DNA from: JBGSOV01 sp964558715
Lineage (GTDB): Bacteria > Patescibacteriota > Gracilibacteria > CAIRYL01 > GCA-016699755
NCBI GenBank assembly: GCA_964558715.1
Contig: CAZLFD010000002.1
Span: 21,098-85,097 of the forward strand
DNA length: 64,000 bases
Reading direction: 5' to 3'
This document shows positions 44,701-53,984 of the stretch, piece after piece. Positions within the stretch are counted from its first letter, which is position 1. Each line of letters begins with the position of its first letter. A program made the position numbers and the translations under genes. The notes beneath the pieces were generated by a model. The model did not search any database. It was given only the letters and a program-made list of their open reading frames with translations, and was not told the origin of the DNA.

Positions 44701-45483
44701 CTAGTTCAAAGCAATGTCCATCTCTAGCAAAACCGGGCAATGGTCTGAGCCCATTTGGTCATTCAGGTATTCGATATTCTGCACTTGCTCCACAAGTTTC
44801 TCATCCACAAAAAAGTAATCGATACGCCAGCCGATGTTACGGGCGCGGGCGCCAGAGAGTACATGCCACCACGAATACATGACCGTTTCAGGATTGCAGT
44901 CGCGAAACACATCGCGCCAGCCGTGCCTAACACACTTACTCACCCACTCTCGCTCTTCCGGCAAAAACCCGATCGACTGCATGTTTTCTTTGGGGCGCGC
45001 GATATCGATTTCTTCATGCGCGCAATTTACATCACCACACCAAATCACCTTGCGACCGCTTTTACGCAAGCCATTGATGTATTGCAAAAACTGTTCGTAA
45101 AAAGCGATTTTCCCGTGCCAGGCTTCTTCAGACTTGCCACCATTAGGAAAATATACCCCGATCAGCGTGTAATCCGCAAAGTCGATGCGCGATAATCGCC
45201 CTTCGGTATCTTCAAAGCGATCCATGCCGGTAATGAATGTGGGGTTTAGCTTCTGCACTTTTTTTGCCCACACCCCGGTACCTGCATACCCCGGTTTTTC
45301 TGCGGGATGGTAGAATTGCTCGTATTCAGGATGTTTAGTGAGTTCGTCAGAGAGTTTATCGGGTGAGGCTTTGGTCTCTTGCAAAAAGAAGATATCGGGA
45401 TCGTACGAACGCAAAAAGGCATCCAACTCGCCTTTGCGCTCGACGGCACGGATACCGTTGACGTTCCATGAGATGATTTTCAT
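44701..45483 (-). CDS. xth: Exodeoxyribonuclease III
   Basis: AP endonuclease / 3'-5' exonuclease of base-excision repair. Motifs: ISWNVNGIRA, FLQETKAS, YAGTGVW, GVYFPNGG, WCGDVNCAHEEIDIARP (Asp/Asn pair), WRIDYFFVDE and MGSDHCPVLLEM. 260 aa, normal. Its ATG overlaps the stop of the upstream gene (TAATG). Confidence 0.95.
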   Translation of the reverse strand: MKIISWNVNGIRAVERKGELDAFLRSYDPDIFFLQETKASPDKLSDELTKHPEYEQFYHPAEKPGYAGTGVWAKKVQKLNPTFITGMDRFEDTEGRLSRIDFADYTLIGVYFPNGGKSEEAWHGKIAFYEQFLQYINGLRKSGRKVIWCGDVNCAHEEIDIARPKENMQSIGFLPEEREWVSKCVRHGWRDVFRDCNPETVMYSWWHVLSGARARNIGWRIDYFFVDEKLVEQVQNIEYLNDQMGSDHCPVLLEMDIALN

Positions 45484-45992
45484 TATTTTACCGGAACACC
45501 GATCGCCAATACCGGATGCTCCGTCGCGCCCAGAAATTTACGAAAAGCTTCACAACCCAGCTCGTACGTAGCGGTATTGATATTCGGATGAAAATGCAGG
45601 GTCTCATAATTCCATAAGTCGTGATCCATCAATACAGAGATCTGCTTATCAGCATCGAAGATCAAACCAAGCGGTGAAACAGAACCGGGAGTCACATTCA
45701 GCATTTCTTTCATCACCTCAGGATCGCCAAAACTCAGCTTAGATTCAGCTAGATCTTTGCGCAAAGCATTGAGATCGACATCTTTTTTCGCCTCGACGAT
45801 AAGCAAATAATAGCGTGATTTATCTTTGTTGCGCAGGAATAGATTCTTGGTATGCCCACCGGGAATTCCAGTAAACTGCTTTTCGGCTTCATCCACCGTA
45901 AACACGGCCGGATGTTCTCGCTTGATCACGGGAATATCGTGTTCCGCCAAAAAATCATCTATCTCTTTCATACAAAAATTAAACGGCTCCAT
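45483..45992 (-). CDS. PrdX/YbaK-type aminoacyl-tRNA deacylase
   Basis: Editing-domain protein likely to remove mischarged amino acids from tRNA-Pro or a relative. Motifs: FTVDEAEKQF, GGHTKNLFLRNKD, TPGSVSPLGLIFD, VLMDHDL and HPNINTATYEL. About 169 aa from ATG 45992; the frame extends to 46037. First gene of a two-gene unit with xth (1-nt overlap). Exact tRNA target not decidable. Confidence 0.87.
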   Translation of the reverse strand: MEPFNFCMKEIDDFLAEHDIPVIKREHPAVFTVDEAEKQFTGIPGGHTKNLFLRNKDKSRYYLLIVEAKKDVDLNALRKDLAESKLSFGDPEVMKEMLNVTPGSVSPLGLIFDADKQISVLMDHDLWNYETLHFHPNINTATYELGCEAFRKFLGATEHPVLAIGVPVK

Positions 45993-46049
45993 TTTACCGT
46001 CTTGCAAGAGAATAGCAACCATGAAATTTACTAACAAACAGGTGAAAGT

Positions 46050-46068
46050 ATTCCGGCTTGACCGGAAT
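46050..46068. repeat. Short palindrome, family B copy 2
   Basis: ATTCCGG-CTTGA-CCGGAAT, perfect 7-bp arms, between the divergent deacylase and MGMT-like genes. Confidence 0.55.
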
Positions 46069-46107
46069 CGGGAGGACTGCTTTGCTAGGTGCGCTTTCTG
46101 ATTTCAG

Positions 46108-46440
46108 ATGAGACAACAGCCAGATTCCGCTCGGTTCACTGTTCGCCATCTGCAGCGGCTGCTCAAGCAGATTCCGCAGGATAAAGTAACGACATATGCC
46201 GAGCTTGCCAGAGCACTTGGTTCACCCAAAGCACATCGCGCCGCGGGTAACTTACTTAATAAGAACCCAGACCCGGATGAATATCCGTGTTTTCGCGTGG
46301 TGCGCAGCAATGGGGCGATCGGCGGTTTTGCACGCGGAACCGAGGATAAGCTTCGGCGTTTGCGAACTGCGGGGATTCCTGTCAAGAACGGAAAAACAAT
46401 CGACCTATCTGCTCATAAATTTGTCTTTCCGGAAAAATAA
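46108..46440 (+). CDS. MGMT/Ogt-like single-domain protein (PCFRVV variant)
   Basis: Corresponds only to the C-terminal DNA-binding domain of O6-alkylguanine-DNA alkyltransferases. TTYAELA (base-flipping Tyr30), HRAAGNLLNKNP (Arg finger), and Cys61 in PCFRVVRSNGAIGGF. The alkyl-acceptor Cys is kept, unlike ATL proteins where it is Trp, but the usual His after it is Phe62. 110 aa. It might be a working methyltransferase, or a lesion-recognition protein. The fold call is firm, activity is not. Confidence 0.85.
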   Translation: MRQQPDSARFTVRHLQRLLKQIPQDKVTTYAELARALGSPKAHRAAGNLLNKNPDPDEYPCFRVVRSNGAIGGFARGTEDKLRRLRTAGIPVKNGKTIDLSAHKFVFPEK

Positions 46441-46505
46441 AGCATAGATTGCAAAAGTATAAAATTCTTCGTACACTGCTCGCGCTTCATTTCCCTTTCT
46501 TAAAG

Positions 46506-49500
46506 ATGAAAAATCACGCACTCCTGAGTTTTGGCCTTGGCTCTCTGTTGTTTGCCATTGGCTTGTTAGTCGGAACTCTCGCCTATGCCGCCACGAGCTA
46601 TAAAACCCTCACGGTGACTTTTACAGAGCATGAAGACATTCCTACCATGCTCAACAGGGGGGCGACGGTTTCTGTCGGCAAGATTTTATTAGAATCTGAA
46701 GGCGGCAAAGTCGAAGTAGAACGGATTGCGCTCGAACTTACCGGTACAGCTGATGCAAGCGATATCCGCCGCGCCTTTTTATATAATCAGTTTGATGCTC
46801 TGGTAAGTACCGGGGGGATTAATGACAACGCGATTATCTTTCCGGGCCGCAATGGCATCATCGTGCGTGATGAAGCCCCAGTCGAGCTCGATGTAGTACT
46901 TGAAATGGGAGTCGCTGCCGATATCGGGAAGACCTTTGGTTTTCGTCTGGCGACTACCGATTCGGTGTACATGCGCGAGCAGGATTACGAGATTCGTGAA
47001 GTCGCAGACACTTTTCCGATGAGTATTACTCCGATTGTCATCTCTGAAGCCGGCCTAAACGCGTTTGTAGCAGCTGAGTTTACCGAAGAACCGGAATATC
47101 AGGATTATTTCTCTATTGCCAGTCAGGATGCTTTTGCCACCTTGCGTTTGCAAGCTTTTGGCGGTGATGTGATTCTCGACCGCGTAACGATAGATTTAGA
47201 AGGGAGTTTAAAAGATGCCTTTATCAAAGGGGCGACTTTGCGTGATGAAAATGGCGATACAGTCGCCGGACCGGTAGATGCAATAGGACGCCAACTGATA
47301 TTTACGACGCCGATCACGCTTGCTGCGAATACCTCGAGAGAAATTGGCATCGTGCTCGAAATCCCCTGGGATGCCGGAGAAGGCGATACCCTCTTTTTTG
47401 AAATCGACGATCGCACCGCTTTTGCCGCCACCAGCCAAGAGCAAAGTATCCCTATTGTTGCCGAAGCGCCGTTTCGCAGTAAATCGAAAAAAGTCTACAG
47501 CTCATCCATGGCGTTTTGGACCTCGTGGCTTAACCCCAAACCTCGCGTGCTCAGCGCAGGGGAATTTGATGTCACGATGCTAGAGTTTGAAGCACAATCA
47601 ACGACTGAAAATGCGGTCATGAACCGCGTAGAAGTCGATGTAAACGGAGCAACCGAGGCACTAACAAATATCCGACTGATCCGCAAACCTGGGCGACTGC
47701 TCGGAACTATTGAGGCAGTTACAAACGGAAAAGTCATTTTTGAAGATGTCGACTACACCATGGAGGCCGGAAAGATTGACAACTATCTGATTCTCGCAGA
47801 TATCGCCGATACGGTTGCACAAGGAAAAACCGTGCAAGTAATCGTACCCCGCCAAGAGATGATCGGTGAAACGCCAACTTACGGCGGCCCGGCAATCGGG
47901 AGTGTATACACCTTGGGCGCACGCGAAACAGTTGCCGCGCTTGCCGTATCGATTACCCGACCGTCTCAAGAAATAATCGCCGGTTCTGCCAATGTGCCAA
48001 TCGCCAAAATCGGGCTTGAAGCGATCGGTGGAACGGTCGAAGTCGATTCGCTCACCTTGCAGGTGGATGGGACTATTGAATCTACCGTCTTTCGTAATTA
48101 TCGCCTGGTCGATGAATACAATCGACTTCTCTCGAGCGCGGCTGTGGCACAAAACGGCACCGTTGTTTTTTCAAACCCGTTTCCTGTAGTAAGTGGAACG
48201 TCTCAAGAAATTTTGTTGGTAGCAGATATCAGTGCCAGCACCGGTACCTCGTATTTGGTAGAGATCACTTCACCAGAAGACATTAAAGCAACAGATCTCA
48301 AAAAAGCAAAAACGGCGGAATCAACCGGAAACTTTCCTCTAAAAACGCGTTATGTCGACCTAGTTGCCCCACCGACCACACCATATTTGAAAGTCAACTG
48401 GCTTGCGCAGGCCGGTGGTGATGTAATGCGTGCTTCGACCGCGGTCGAGTTGGGCAGTTTTACTTTTTCGGCGTATGGCCGCGATGCCCGCATCGAGCGA
48501 ATCGCTCTTACCCAAGCCGGTACCGTGCGTGACAAGCTTGATAATGTGGTGTTACTCGGTGAAAACGGGCACAAAGTAACCGGTCGCGCGAGTGCCGACG
48601 TGATCGTGTTTGATGATCCGATTCGCATTCCTGCCGAAAGCCGCAAAACCTACCGCTTTTTGACCGACTTTTTGATCACCGCCGATGTCGGCTCGACCTT
48701 TCAGGTGGAAATTGCCGGAATCGAGCAGATCAAAGCCATTGGGCTTGGCGACCCTTTACAGGTCGTCGCCAATTATCCCCTCAAAGGCTCACGCTTCGAC
48801 GTAATACCCATGGTTAAAGCAGTCTGCCCGCTACAAGAAATTCCGGTTTGTGCACGAGTTTACACAGAGTGTGACGAAGCAAAATGCCCGACGACCTGGC
48901 AGACTTTTGCCAACCAGTGTTTGCTCGATGAAGCAGGTGCGGTATATGTTTACGATGGCACCTGCACCACTTCTGCATCTGAAACTGACGATAATGTTGC
49001 ACCTCCGAGGGCATTTTCTGATGTCAGCCCCGATTCAGAAAATGCCGAGGCAATCGATTATATCCGCTCTCAAGGAATCGTACAGGGTTTTGACGATGGC
49101 AGCTACCAACCCGACAAAAGCATTGCCCGCGCCGGGTTTATTAAGATCGTCGTCGAGGCAAAATATTCGGCAGAAGAAATCGCGAGCTGTATCGATGAGA
49201 ATTCTGCCGCCTCAGAGTATGTGTTCTTTCCCGATGTTCCGGCAGGTGAATGGTTTGCTCCGTACATTTGTGTGGCAAAAGTAAAAGAGATCATCAAAGG
49301 CTTTCCCGATGGCACCTTTCGCCCAGCAAAAGAAGTCTCGTTTGTCGAAGCGGCGAAGATCATCGCCAATACGTTTTCAGATACAGAGCTGCGTGATGGC
49401 GAAACTATTTGGTACGAACCGTATGTCATCGAACTCGAATCCGCCGCTGCGATTCCGCTGAGTATTAAAGCGTTCGATCAGCTCATCACCCGCGGCGAAA

Positions 49501-49586
49501 TGGCAGAAATCATTTATCGGATAATTGAAGGCATTACCGACCGCCCCACCCAACAACGCGACCTGCCGATTGGTGGGGAGCGGTAA
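46506..49586 (+). CDS. Large secreted SLH-domain surface protein with about five beta repeats
   Basis: 1026 aa from ATG 46506 (the frame opens at 46449). Signal peptide MKNHALLSFGLGSLLFAIGLLVGTLAYA. Then about five beta-rich repeats of roughly 110-130 residues, each with a pattern like KIxLEAxGGxVEVxxxxLxxxG...D...L.DExG..., up to about residue 780. A Cys-rich insert follows (CPLQEIPVCARVYTECDEAKC), then three SLH repeats (GIVQGFDDGSYQPDKSIAR; EIIKGFPDGTFRPAKEVS; a degenerate third). Likely an S-layer or surface structural protein. Its SLH repeats resemble those of the protease at 2952. Confidence 0.88.
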   Translation: MKNHALLSFGLGSLLFAIGLLVGTLAYAATSYKTLTVTFTEHEDIPTMLNRGATVSVGKILLESEGGKVEVERIALELTGTADASDIRRAFLYNQFDALVSTGGINDNAIIFPGRNGIIVRDEAPVELDVVLEMGVAADIGKTFGFRLATTDSVYMREQDYEIREVADTFPMSITPIVISEAGLNAFVAAEFTEEPEYQDYFSIASQDAFATLRLQAFGGDVILDRVTIDLEGSLKDAFIKGATLRDENGDTVAGPVDAIGRQLIFTTPITLAANTSREIGIVLEIPWDAGEGDTLFFEIDDRTAFAATSQEQSIPIVAEAPFRSKSKKVYSSSMAFWTSWLNPKPRVLSAGEFDVTMLEFEAQSTTENAVMNRVEVDVNGATEALTNIRLIRKPGRLLGTIEAVTNGKVIFEDVDYTMEAGKIDNYLILADIADTVAQGKTVQVIVPRQEMIGETPTYGGPAIGSVYTLGARETVAALAVSITRPSQEIIAGSANVPIAKIGLEAIGGTVEVDSLTLQVDGTIESTVFRNYRLVDEYNRLLSSAAVAQNGTVVFSNPFPVVSGTSQEILLVADISASTGTSYLVEITSPEDIKATDLKKAKTAESTGNFPLKTRYVDLVAPPTTPYLKVNWLAQAGGDVMRASTAVELGSFTFSAYGRDARIERIALTQAGTVRDKLDNVVLLGENGHKVTGRASADVIVFDDPIRIPAESRKTYRFLTDFLITADVGSTFQVEIAGIEQIKAIGLGDPLQVVANYPLKGSRFDVIPMVKAVCPLQEIPVCARVYTECDEAKCPTTWQTFANQCLLDEAGAVYVYDGTCTTSASETDDNVAPPRAFSDVSPDSENAEAIDYIRSQGIVQGFDDGSYQPDKSIARAGFIKIVVEAKYSAEEIASCIDENSAASEYVFFPDVPAGEWFAPYICVAKVKEIIKGFPDGTFRPAKEVSFVEAAKIIANTFSDTELRDGETIWYEPYVIELESAAAIPLSIKAFDQLITRGEMAEIIYRIIEGITDRPTQQRDLPIGGER

Positions 49587-49687
49587 GCACTTCGTGTGTT
49601 TTTTAGCTGTCATATTCGTTGTTTTTGTTCCAAGCCAAACAGTTTCGGAATGGCTCTCCGCGCCGTTATTTTCATATGCTCATATTG

Positions 49688-49745
49688 TTGACAATACATT
49701 GTCGATACAATTATCTTGACAATTATTAATCGAAATAAATAACAT
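49688..49745 (+). promoter_or_regulatory. Promoter region with a perfect palindrome, upstream of the 49776 gene
   Basis: Two TTGACA hexamers: 49688-49693 and 49716-49721. The second pairs with TAACAT (49740-49745) at 18 nt. GACAAT-AC-ATTGTC (49690-49703) is a perfect 6-bp inverted repeat overlapping the first TTGACA and fits a repressor or activator operator. Confidence 0.5.
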
Positions 49746-49775
49746 ACATTGCTAGATTTCTTTAATCCCTAAATC

Positions 49776-50006
49776 ATGAGTTTCAATAGACGCGGACGAC
49801 ATTCAGCAGCCAAAAAACATGATTGCACAGATCCAGTATTGAAGGCATCCCAGGCAGTTGAGCGCGGTGTAGACGATGCTGTGCGAAAACGACAAAAGGA
49901 AATCGCATGGCGAGATCATTGTGGACTGCCAACTCGCAATGATGGCGATGCAGTAGCTAATCCCGCATTGGCAGATGCCTTAAAGAAGGCAGGAATTGTG
50001 ACCTGA
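49776..50006 (+). CDS. Small hypothetical protein
   Basis: 76 aa, basic N-terminus (NRRGRHSAAKKH), then one long amphipathic helix and a C-terminal ALADALKKAGIVT helix. Not recognised. Supported mainly by the promoter and palindrome in front of it and by standing in otherwise empty sequence. The 294 bases behind it to the trehalase start hold only the trehalase promoter and a gattgctgattgccag motif shared with 37415. Confidence 0.45.
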   Translation: MSFNRRGRHSAAKKHDCTDPVLKASQAVERGVDDAVRKRQKEIAWRDHCGLPTRNDGDAVANPALADALKKAGIVT

Positions 50007-50236
50007 AGAAAACCTCTATTACTTTCCTGTTGACGGTCACCTTAGAGATGTTTCAACGTTCGTTAAAGAATCTGGTTGCACCGGAATAATCGGTTTGTAT
50101 TATGCGTAAAAACTTCCTGATTGCTGATTGCCAGATTCACCGATTCTCCATTGAATCCAGTGTCTGCAACAGTTGAAACTAAGGCTGTTTTCTTCTCCTT
50201 GAAAATTATCCAAAAAAAGAAGAAGCTTGTATGACA

Positions 50237-50264
50237 TTGACAAAAAATGCCGCGCGTTTAGAAT
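50237..50264 (+). promoter_or_regulatory. Trehalase promoter
   Basis: TTGACA (50237-50242), a 16-nt spacer, and TAGAAT (50259-50264), 36 nt before the ATG. Confidence 0.5.
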
Positions 50265-50300
50265 TGCGCAGTATACTCTCTGTTTTTCTTCTGTCGCCTC

Positions 50301-51482
50301 ATGTCGCTGCCACCAGACATCGCCGCAAAATACGCTGCCCATTTGCAGTATATCGATGACCTCTGGGAACGAGTGACGTTTTTTGATAAACGTGGGCGCG
50401 GAGTGTATGTGGGCTTGCCGCATCCGTTTGTATCCCCCAACGAGCATATTTATAAATACGACCTTTTTTACTGGGATACTTTTTTTACTATCTGCGGCCT
50501 CGTCGTCGATCGGCGTATTTCACTAGCAAAGGGTATGGTCGAGAATCTGATGTATCTCTTCCGCAAGTTTCACATTATGCCCCATCGCAATCGCATGTAT
50601 AATCTGGGCACTTCGCAGCCGCCGTTTTTTACCTCGATGGCGCTCGAGGTCTACGCGCGTGATGAAGACAGGCGCTGGTTGCGCCGTGTGGCGCGCACCG
50701 CCGAAGCCGAACTAGAACACGTGTGGATGAATCGTACCGCCCCCGAGCAGCGCTTTATTTATCGCAACCTTTCGCGCTATAGCGATCATTTCATCACCAA
50801 TCATTCTGCCGAGCACGAAAGCGGTTGGGATATGACCTCACGTTTTCAGGAGCGCGCGCTCGATATTTTGCCGGTCGACCTCAATAGTAATCTTTATAAA
50901 TACGAAGCAGATCTGGTCGATATATATGTGATTCTCAATAACAAAGGTTGCGCTCAGCGTTATCGCGACCAGTCCAAGCAGCGCCAGGCCACCATGACCG
51001 AACTGATGTGGAACGAAGAAAAAGGCTTCTTTTTCGACTACGACCACCGCAAAGAGAAACAAATGGAATTCTGGTCACTTGCCGGGTTCTTTCCACTGTG
51101 GGCTGGGTTGGCAACGCCAGAACAAGCCAAGCGTGTCGTCGACAACTTACCGATTTTTGAGCGCGAAGGTGGCGTGGCCAATAGTGGGCCTGAAGGGCTG
51201 CTAGAACCGTATCGCCAGTGGGATTATCCGAACGGCTGGCCCAATACAACGTGGATCGTATTTGAGGGGTTACGAAAGTATGGCTACAACGACGAAGCCG
51301 AACGCATCGCAAAAAAGTGGATCGACGTAAATGACAAGTTGTTTCAGGAAACCGGAAAATTCTGGGAAAAATACGATGTCGCCAATTGTGATATCGGTAA
51401 GAGCGGAGCATACCCCACGCAAGATGGTTTCTCATGGACTAATGCTATTTTTGTGCGTCTGCTACACGAGCTCTATGGTTAG
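50301..51482 (+). CDS. Cytoplasmic GH37 trehalase-like glycosidase
   Basis: (alpha/alpha)6-barrel hydrolase expected to split trehalose into two glucose units. GH37-type signatures: YKYDLFYWDTFF, ESGWDMTSR with catalytic acid Asp177, QWDYPNGWPNTTW, and EKYDV with base Glu356 followed by GAYPTQDGFSWTNA. 393 aa, shorter than E. coli TreA/TreF (about 550), and without a signal peptide. Related GH63 or mannosylglycerate-type hydrolases share the fold, so the substrate is not certain. Confidence 0.82.
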   Translation: MSLPPDIAAKYAAHLQYIDDLWERVTFFDKRGRGVYVGLPHPFVSPNEHIYKYDLFYWDTFFTICGLVVDRRISLAKGMVENLMYLFRKFHIMPHRNRMYNLGTSQPPFFTSMALEVYARDEDRRWLRRVARTAEAELEHVWMNRTAPEQRFIYRNLSRYSDHFITNHSAEHESGWDMTSRFQERALDILPVDLNSNLYKYEADLVDIYVILNNKGCAQRYRDQSKQRQATMTELMWNEEKGFFFDYDHRKEKQMEFWSLAGFFPLWAGLATPEQAKRVVDNLPIFEREGGVANSGPEGLLEPYRQWDYPNGWPNTTWIVFEGLRKYGYNDEAERIAKKWIDVNDKLFQETGKFWEKYDVANCDIGKSGAYPTQDGFSWTNAIFVRLLHELYG

Positions 51483-51496
51483 GGGTAGGGGTGGTC

Positions 51497-51557
51497 ATTC
51501 CAGCTCGACCGGAATCGGGTGGCGGCAAACCCACTTAGCCCCCCTTATCAGGGGAGG
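51497..51557. repeat. Family B copy 3 followed by family A copy 8
   Basis: ATTCCAG-CTCGA-CCGGAAT (51497-51515), with one mismatch in the arms, then CCCC-TTATCA-GGGG (51541-51554), followed by gtttgctgattgcc. Both palindrome families sit together between trehalase and recJ. Confidence 0.5.
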
Positions 51558-51618
51558 AAATTGCGCTCCCGTTTGCTGATTGCCTTTCGGATTGTTATGA
51601 TACGAGTGATTTTATTTT

Positions 51619-53310
51619 ATGCAAGTGGACGATATTCGCTCTTTTACCGGCAAGCTTTGGCGTGTACGAGGCGAGCGTCAAGACCACGAAACCCTGTTTG
51701 ATGCGTTTTGTCGGGTGCGCGACTTATCGCCAGAGTTTTTGAAATCGGCCAGTATTGCTGACCTAACTCCTGCTTCAAAAATACCAGGGATTTTGGACGC
51801 TGTGGATGTTATCGACAAGGTGATCGCGAGCAAGCGAAAGATTCTGCTGTTCGGCGATTTCGACCTCGATGGCATGAGTGGAACCGCACTCTTGTTTCTC
51901 GCTCTCCGCAGCTTAAAAGCTGAAGTATCCGCTAAGCTCCCGAGCCGCAGCGATGGTTATGGTTTATCCCGCGAAGTTTACAGTGAGGCTAAAACAAATG
52001 GTGTCGATCTTATCATTACTGTAGATTGCGGCAGTGCCAATGGTGCTGAAATGGAATATGGAAAATCTCTCGGTATCGATACGATAATCACCGATCATCA
52101 CACCATTCCTGAGGTTCCACCAGAACCGCTTGTATTTGTGCATCCGCATCTTGCTGCTGCCGATTCAGATTTTTACGAAATCACCGGAGCCGGCGTCGCG
52201 TTTTTTCTCGCCAAGGCACTACTCGAACATGCGCATGCGGGAGCCGACATCACTAAAATGCTGACTGATCTGGCAGAGCTCGCAATTCTGGGAACAGTCG
52301 CCGATGTCGGAAAGCTGACAGGGCAGAACCGCGTGTTGCTCAAAATCGGGTTACGCAGTATGCACAAGACAAAACACCCCGGATTGCGAGCACTTCTGCG
52401 CACAGCGAACATCGAGCCGCAAGAGGTAACTGCCGAAACCATCGCCTTTTTTCTGGCTCCCCGCCTCAATGCCGCCGGCCGAGTAGCGCACCCTGAATGG
52501 TCATTACAGATTTTATTGGGCGATCCCCGTTATGCCGACGAATACTGTGCCAAGTTGGAAGAATTTCATGTAATCCGTCGCGAAAAAACAGACGCCCTGC
52601 TTGAATGCGCCGAAGAACTGATCGCCGAAGATGAATCTGAAAAAGCAGCTTTTGTTTTGCATCATCCGCACTTTTTTGCCGGTATTGCCGGCCTGGTCGC
52701 GGCGCGCATTGCCGAACGCTTTCATGCCCCCACTGTCGTCCTCTCGACAGCGGATGATGCGGATATACTCACCGCTAGTTGTCGCGGACCGGAAGATTTT
52801 CATTTTGCCGAAGCATTGCGTTCTGTTTCACACTTGCTAGAAAAATTCGGCGGCCACCAGTGCGCGGCCGGGTTTTCGATGCGCGCAGAAAATCTAGAGG
52901 CATTTCGTGAAGCGTTTCAAAAAGTGGTGCTCGCACAACGCGGATCAATACCTCCTCAACCAGAACTTATTGCCGATTTACATACCGATGTCGAAGCGCT
53001 ACTCGATACAGATTTTGACGAGTTACTTCAGGCAGCGCCATTTGGCACCGGAAATCCCGAGCCACTCCTATTGCTACAGAATATCGAATTGCCAGAAGTC
53101 CGCTGTATCGGCAAAGACCAAAGCCATCTGGCGGGCAACCTTGGCGCATTGGGCAAACACATTCCCTTTATTGCCTTCCGCTTCGCCGAACATGTACCAG
53201 AAAATCGTCAGCAAGGCCGCTTTGATGCCTTGGTTCATCCAGAAATCCGCAGTTATCGCGGACGTAAAAGCATTCAGCTTAAAATCGCCGACTTGCGCGA
53301 GTCGAGCTAG
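51619..53310 (+). CDS. recJ: Single-stranded-DNA exonuclease RecJ
   Basis: 5'-3' exonuclease of recombination and mismatch repair. DHH domain: LLFGDFDLDGMSG (Asp80, Asp82, Asp84), VDCGSAN (Asp136) and TDHH (159-161). DHHA1 domain with FGGHQCAAGFSM and an OB-like C-terminal part. 563 aa, compact but complete. Convergent with rsmI, overlapping by 4 nt. Confidence 0.95.
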   Translation: MQVDDIRSFTGKLWRVRGERQDHETLFDAFCRVRDLSPEFLKSASIADLTPASKIPGILDAVDVIDKVIASKRKILLFGDFDLDGMSGTALLFLALRSLKAEVSAKLPSRSDGYGLSREVYSEAKTNGVDLIITVDCGSANGAEMEYGKSLGIDTIITDHHTIPEVPPEPLVFVHPHLAAADSDFYEITGAGVAFFLAKALLEHAHAGADITKMLTDLAELAILGTVADVGKLTGQNRVLLKIGLRSMHKTKHPGLRALLRTANIEPQEVTAETIAFFLAPRLNAAGRVAHPEWSLQILLGDPRYADEYCAKLEEFHVIRREKTDALLECAEELIAEDESEKAAFVLHHPHFFAGIAGLVAARIAERFHAPTVVLSTADDADILTASCRGPEDFHFAEALRSVSHLLEKFGGHQCAAGFSMRAENLEAFREAFQKVVLAQRGSIPPQPELIADLHTDVEALLDTDFDELLQAAPFGTGNPEPLLLLQNIELPEVRCIGKDQSHLAGNLGALGKHIPFIAFRFAEHVPENRQQGRFDALVHPEIRSYRGRKSIQLKIADLRESS

Positions 53311-53984
53311 TGTTTAAACGTACTCCCTGCAACGAGTACGACAAATTCGCCCTTCATTTTTTGGGGATGCTGTTCAAATATGCGAAGAATATCTGCAGGC
53401 GTGCCGCGTAAAAATTCTTCGTGCATTTTGGTCAGTTCGCGCGCAAATATCACAAAACGATCCGGAAGATGTTCCGCAAGCTCCTTTGCGCATTTGCTGA
53501 TGCGATGTGTCGATTCGTAAAACACATTCGTAATCTCGCTCTCACCGATTTTGTGATAGAACGTTTGCCGCCCTTTTTTTTGCGGGATAAAGCCATGAAA
53601 GGTAAATTCATCGAGTGGTAAACCAGCTGCGCACAAGGCTACAATAAGTGCCGCCGGCCCAGGGAGTGGAACAACGTCGATATTGTTTTCACAACACGTT
53701 TGAATCAGCTTGGCGCCGGGGTCAGATATGCCGGGAGTACCGGCATCTGAAACGAGGGCCACATTCTCACCTGCCATTAGCCGCGTAATGATTTTTTGCG
53801 GATCGGTATACTGATGGCAAGAAATGAGTTGAGTTTGAATCTGATAGTGCTGCAACAATCTTTTGCTGTGCCGTGTGTCTTCGGCAGCGATGACATCGAC
53901 CGCTTGTAACTGTTGGACTGCGCGATAGGTGATATCACCCAGATTACCGATCGGCGTCGCCACAACATAGAGTGTACCGGTCAT
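53307..53984 (-). CDS. rsmI: 16S rRNA (cytidine-1402-2'-O)-methyltransferase
   Basis: SAM-dependent tetrapyrrole-methylase fold. LYVVATPIGNLGDIT at the N-terminus, AAEDTRHSKRLL, VALVSDAGTPGISDPG and the PLPGPAALIVAL segment. 225 aa, slightly short of the usual about 280 because the C-terminal domain is trimmed. The start overlaps the upstream small membrane gene by 4 nt. Confidence 0.95.
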   Translation of the reverse strand: MTGTLYVVATPIGNLGDITYRAVQQLQAVDVIAAEDTRHSKRLLQHYQIQTQLISCHQYTDPQKIITRLMAGENVALVSDAGTPGISDPGAKLIQTCCENNIDVVPLPGPAALIVALCAAGLPLDEFTFHGFIPQKKGRQTFYHKIGESEITNVFYESTHRISKCAKELAEHLPDRFVIFARELTKMHEEFLRGTPADILRIFEQHPQKMKGEFVVLVAGSTFKH

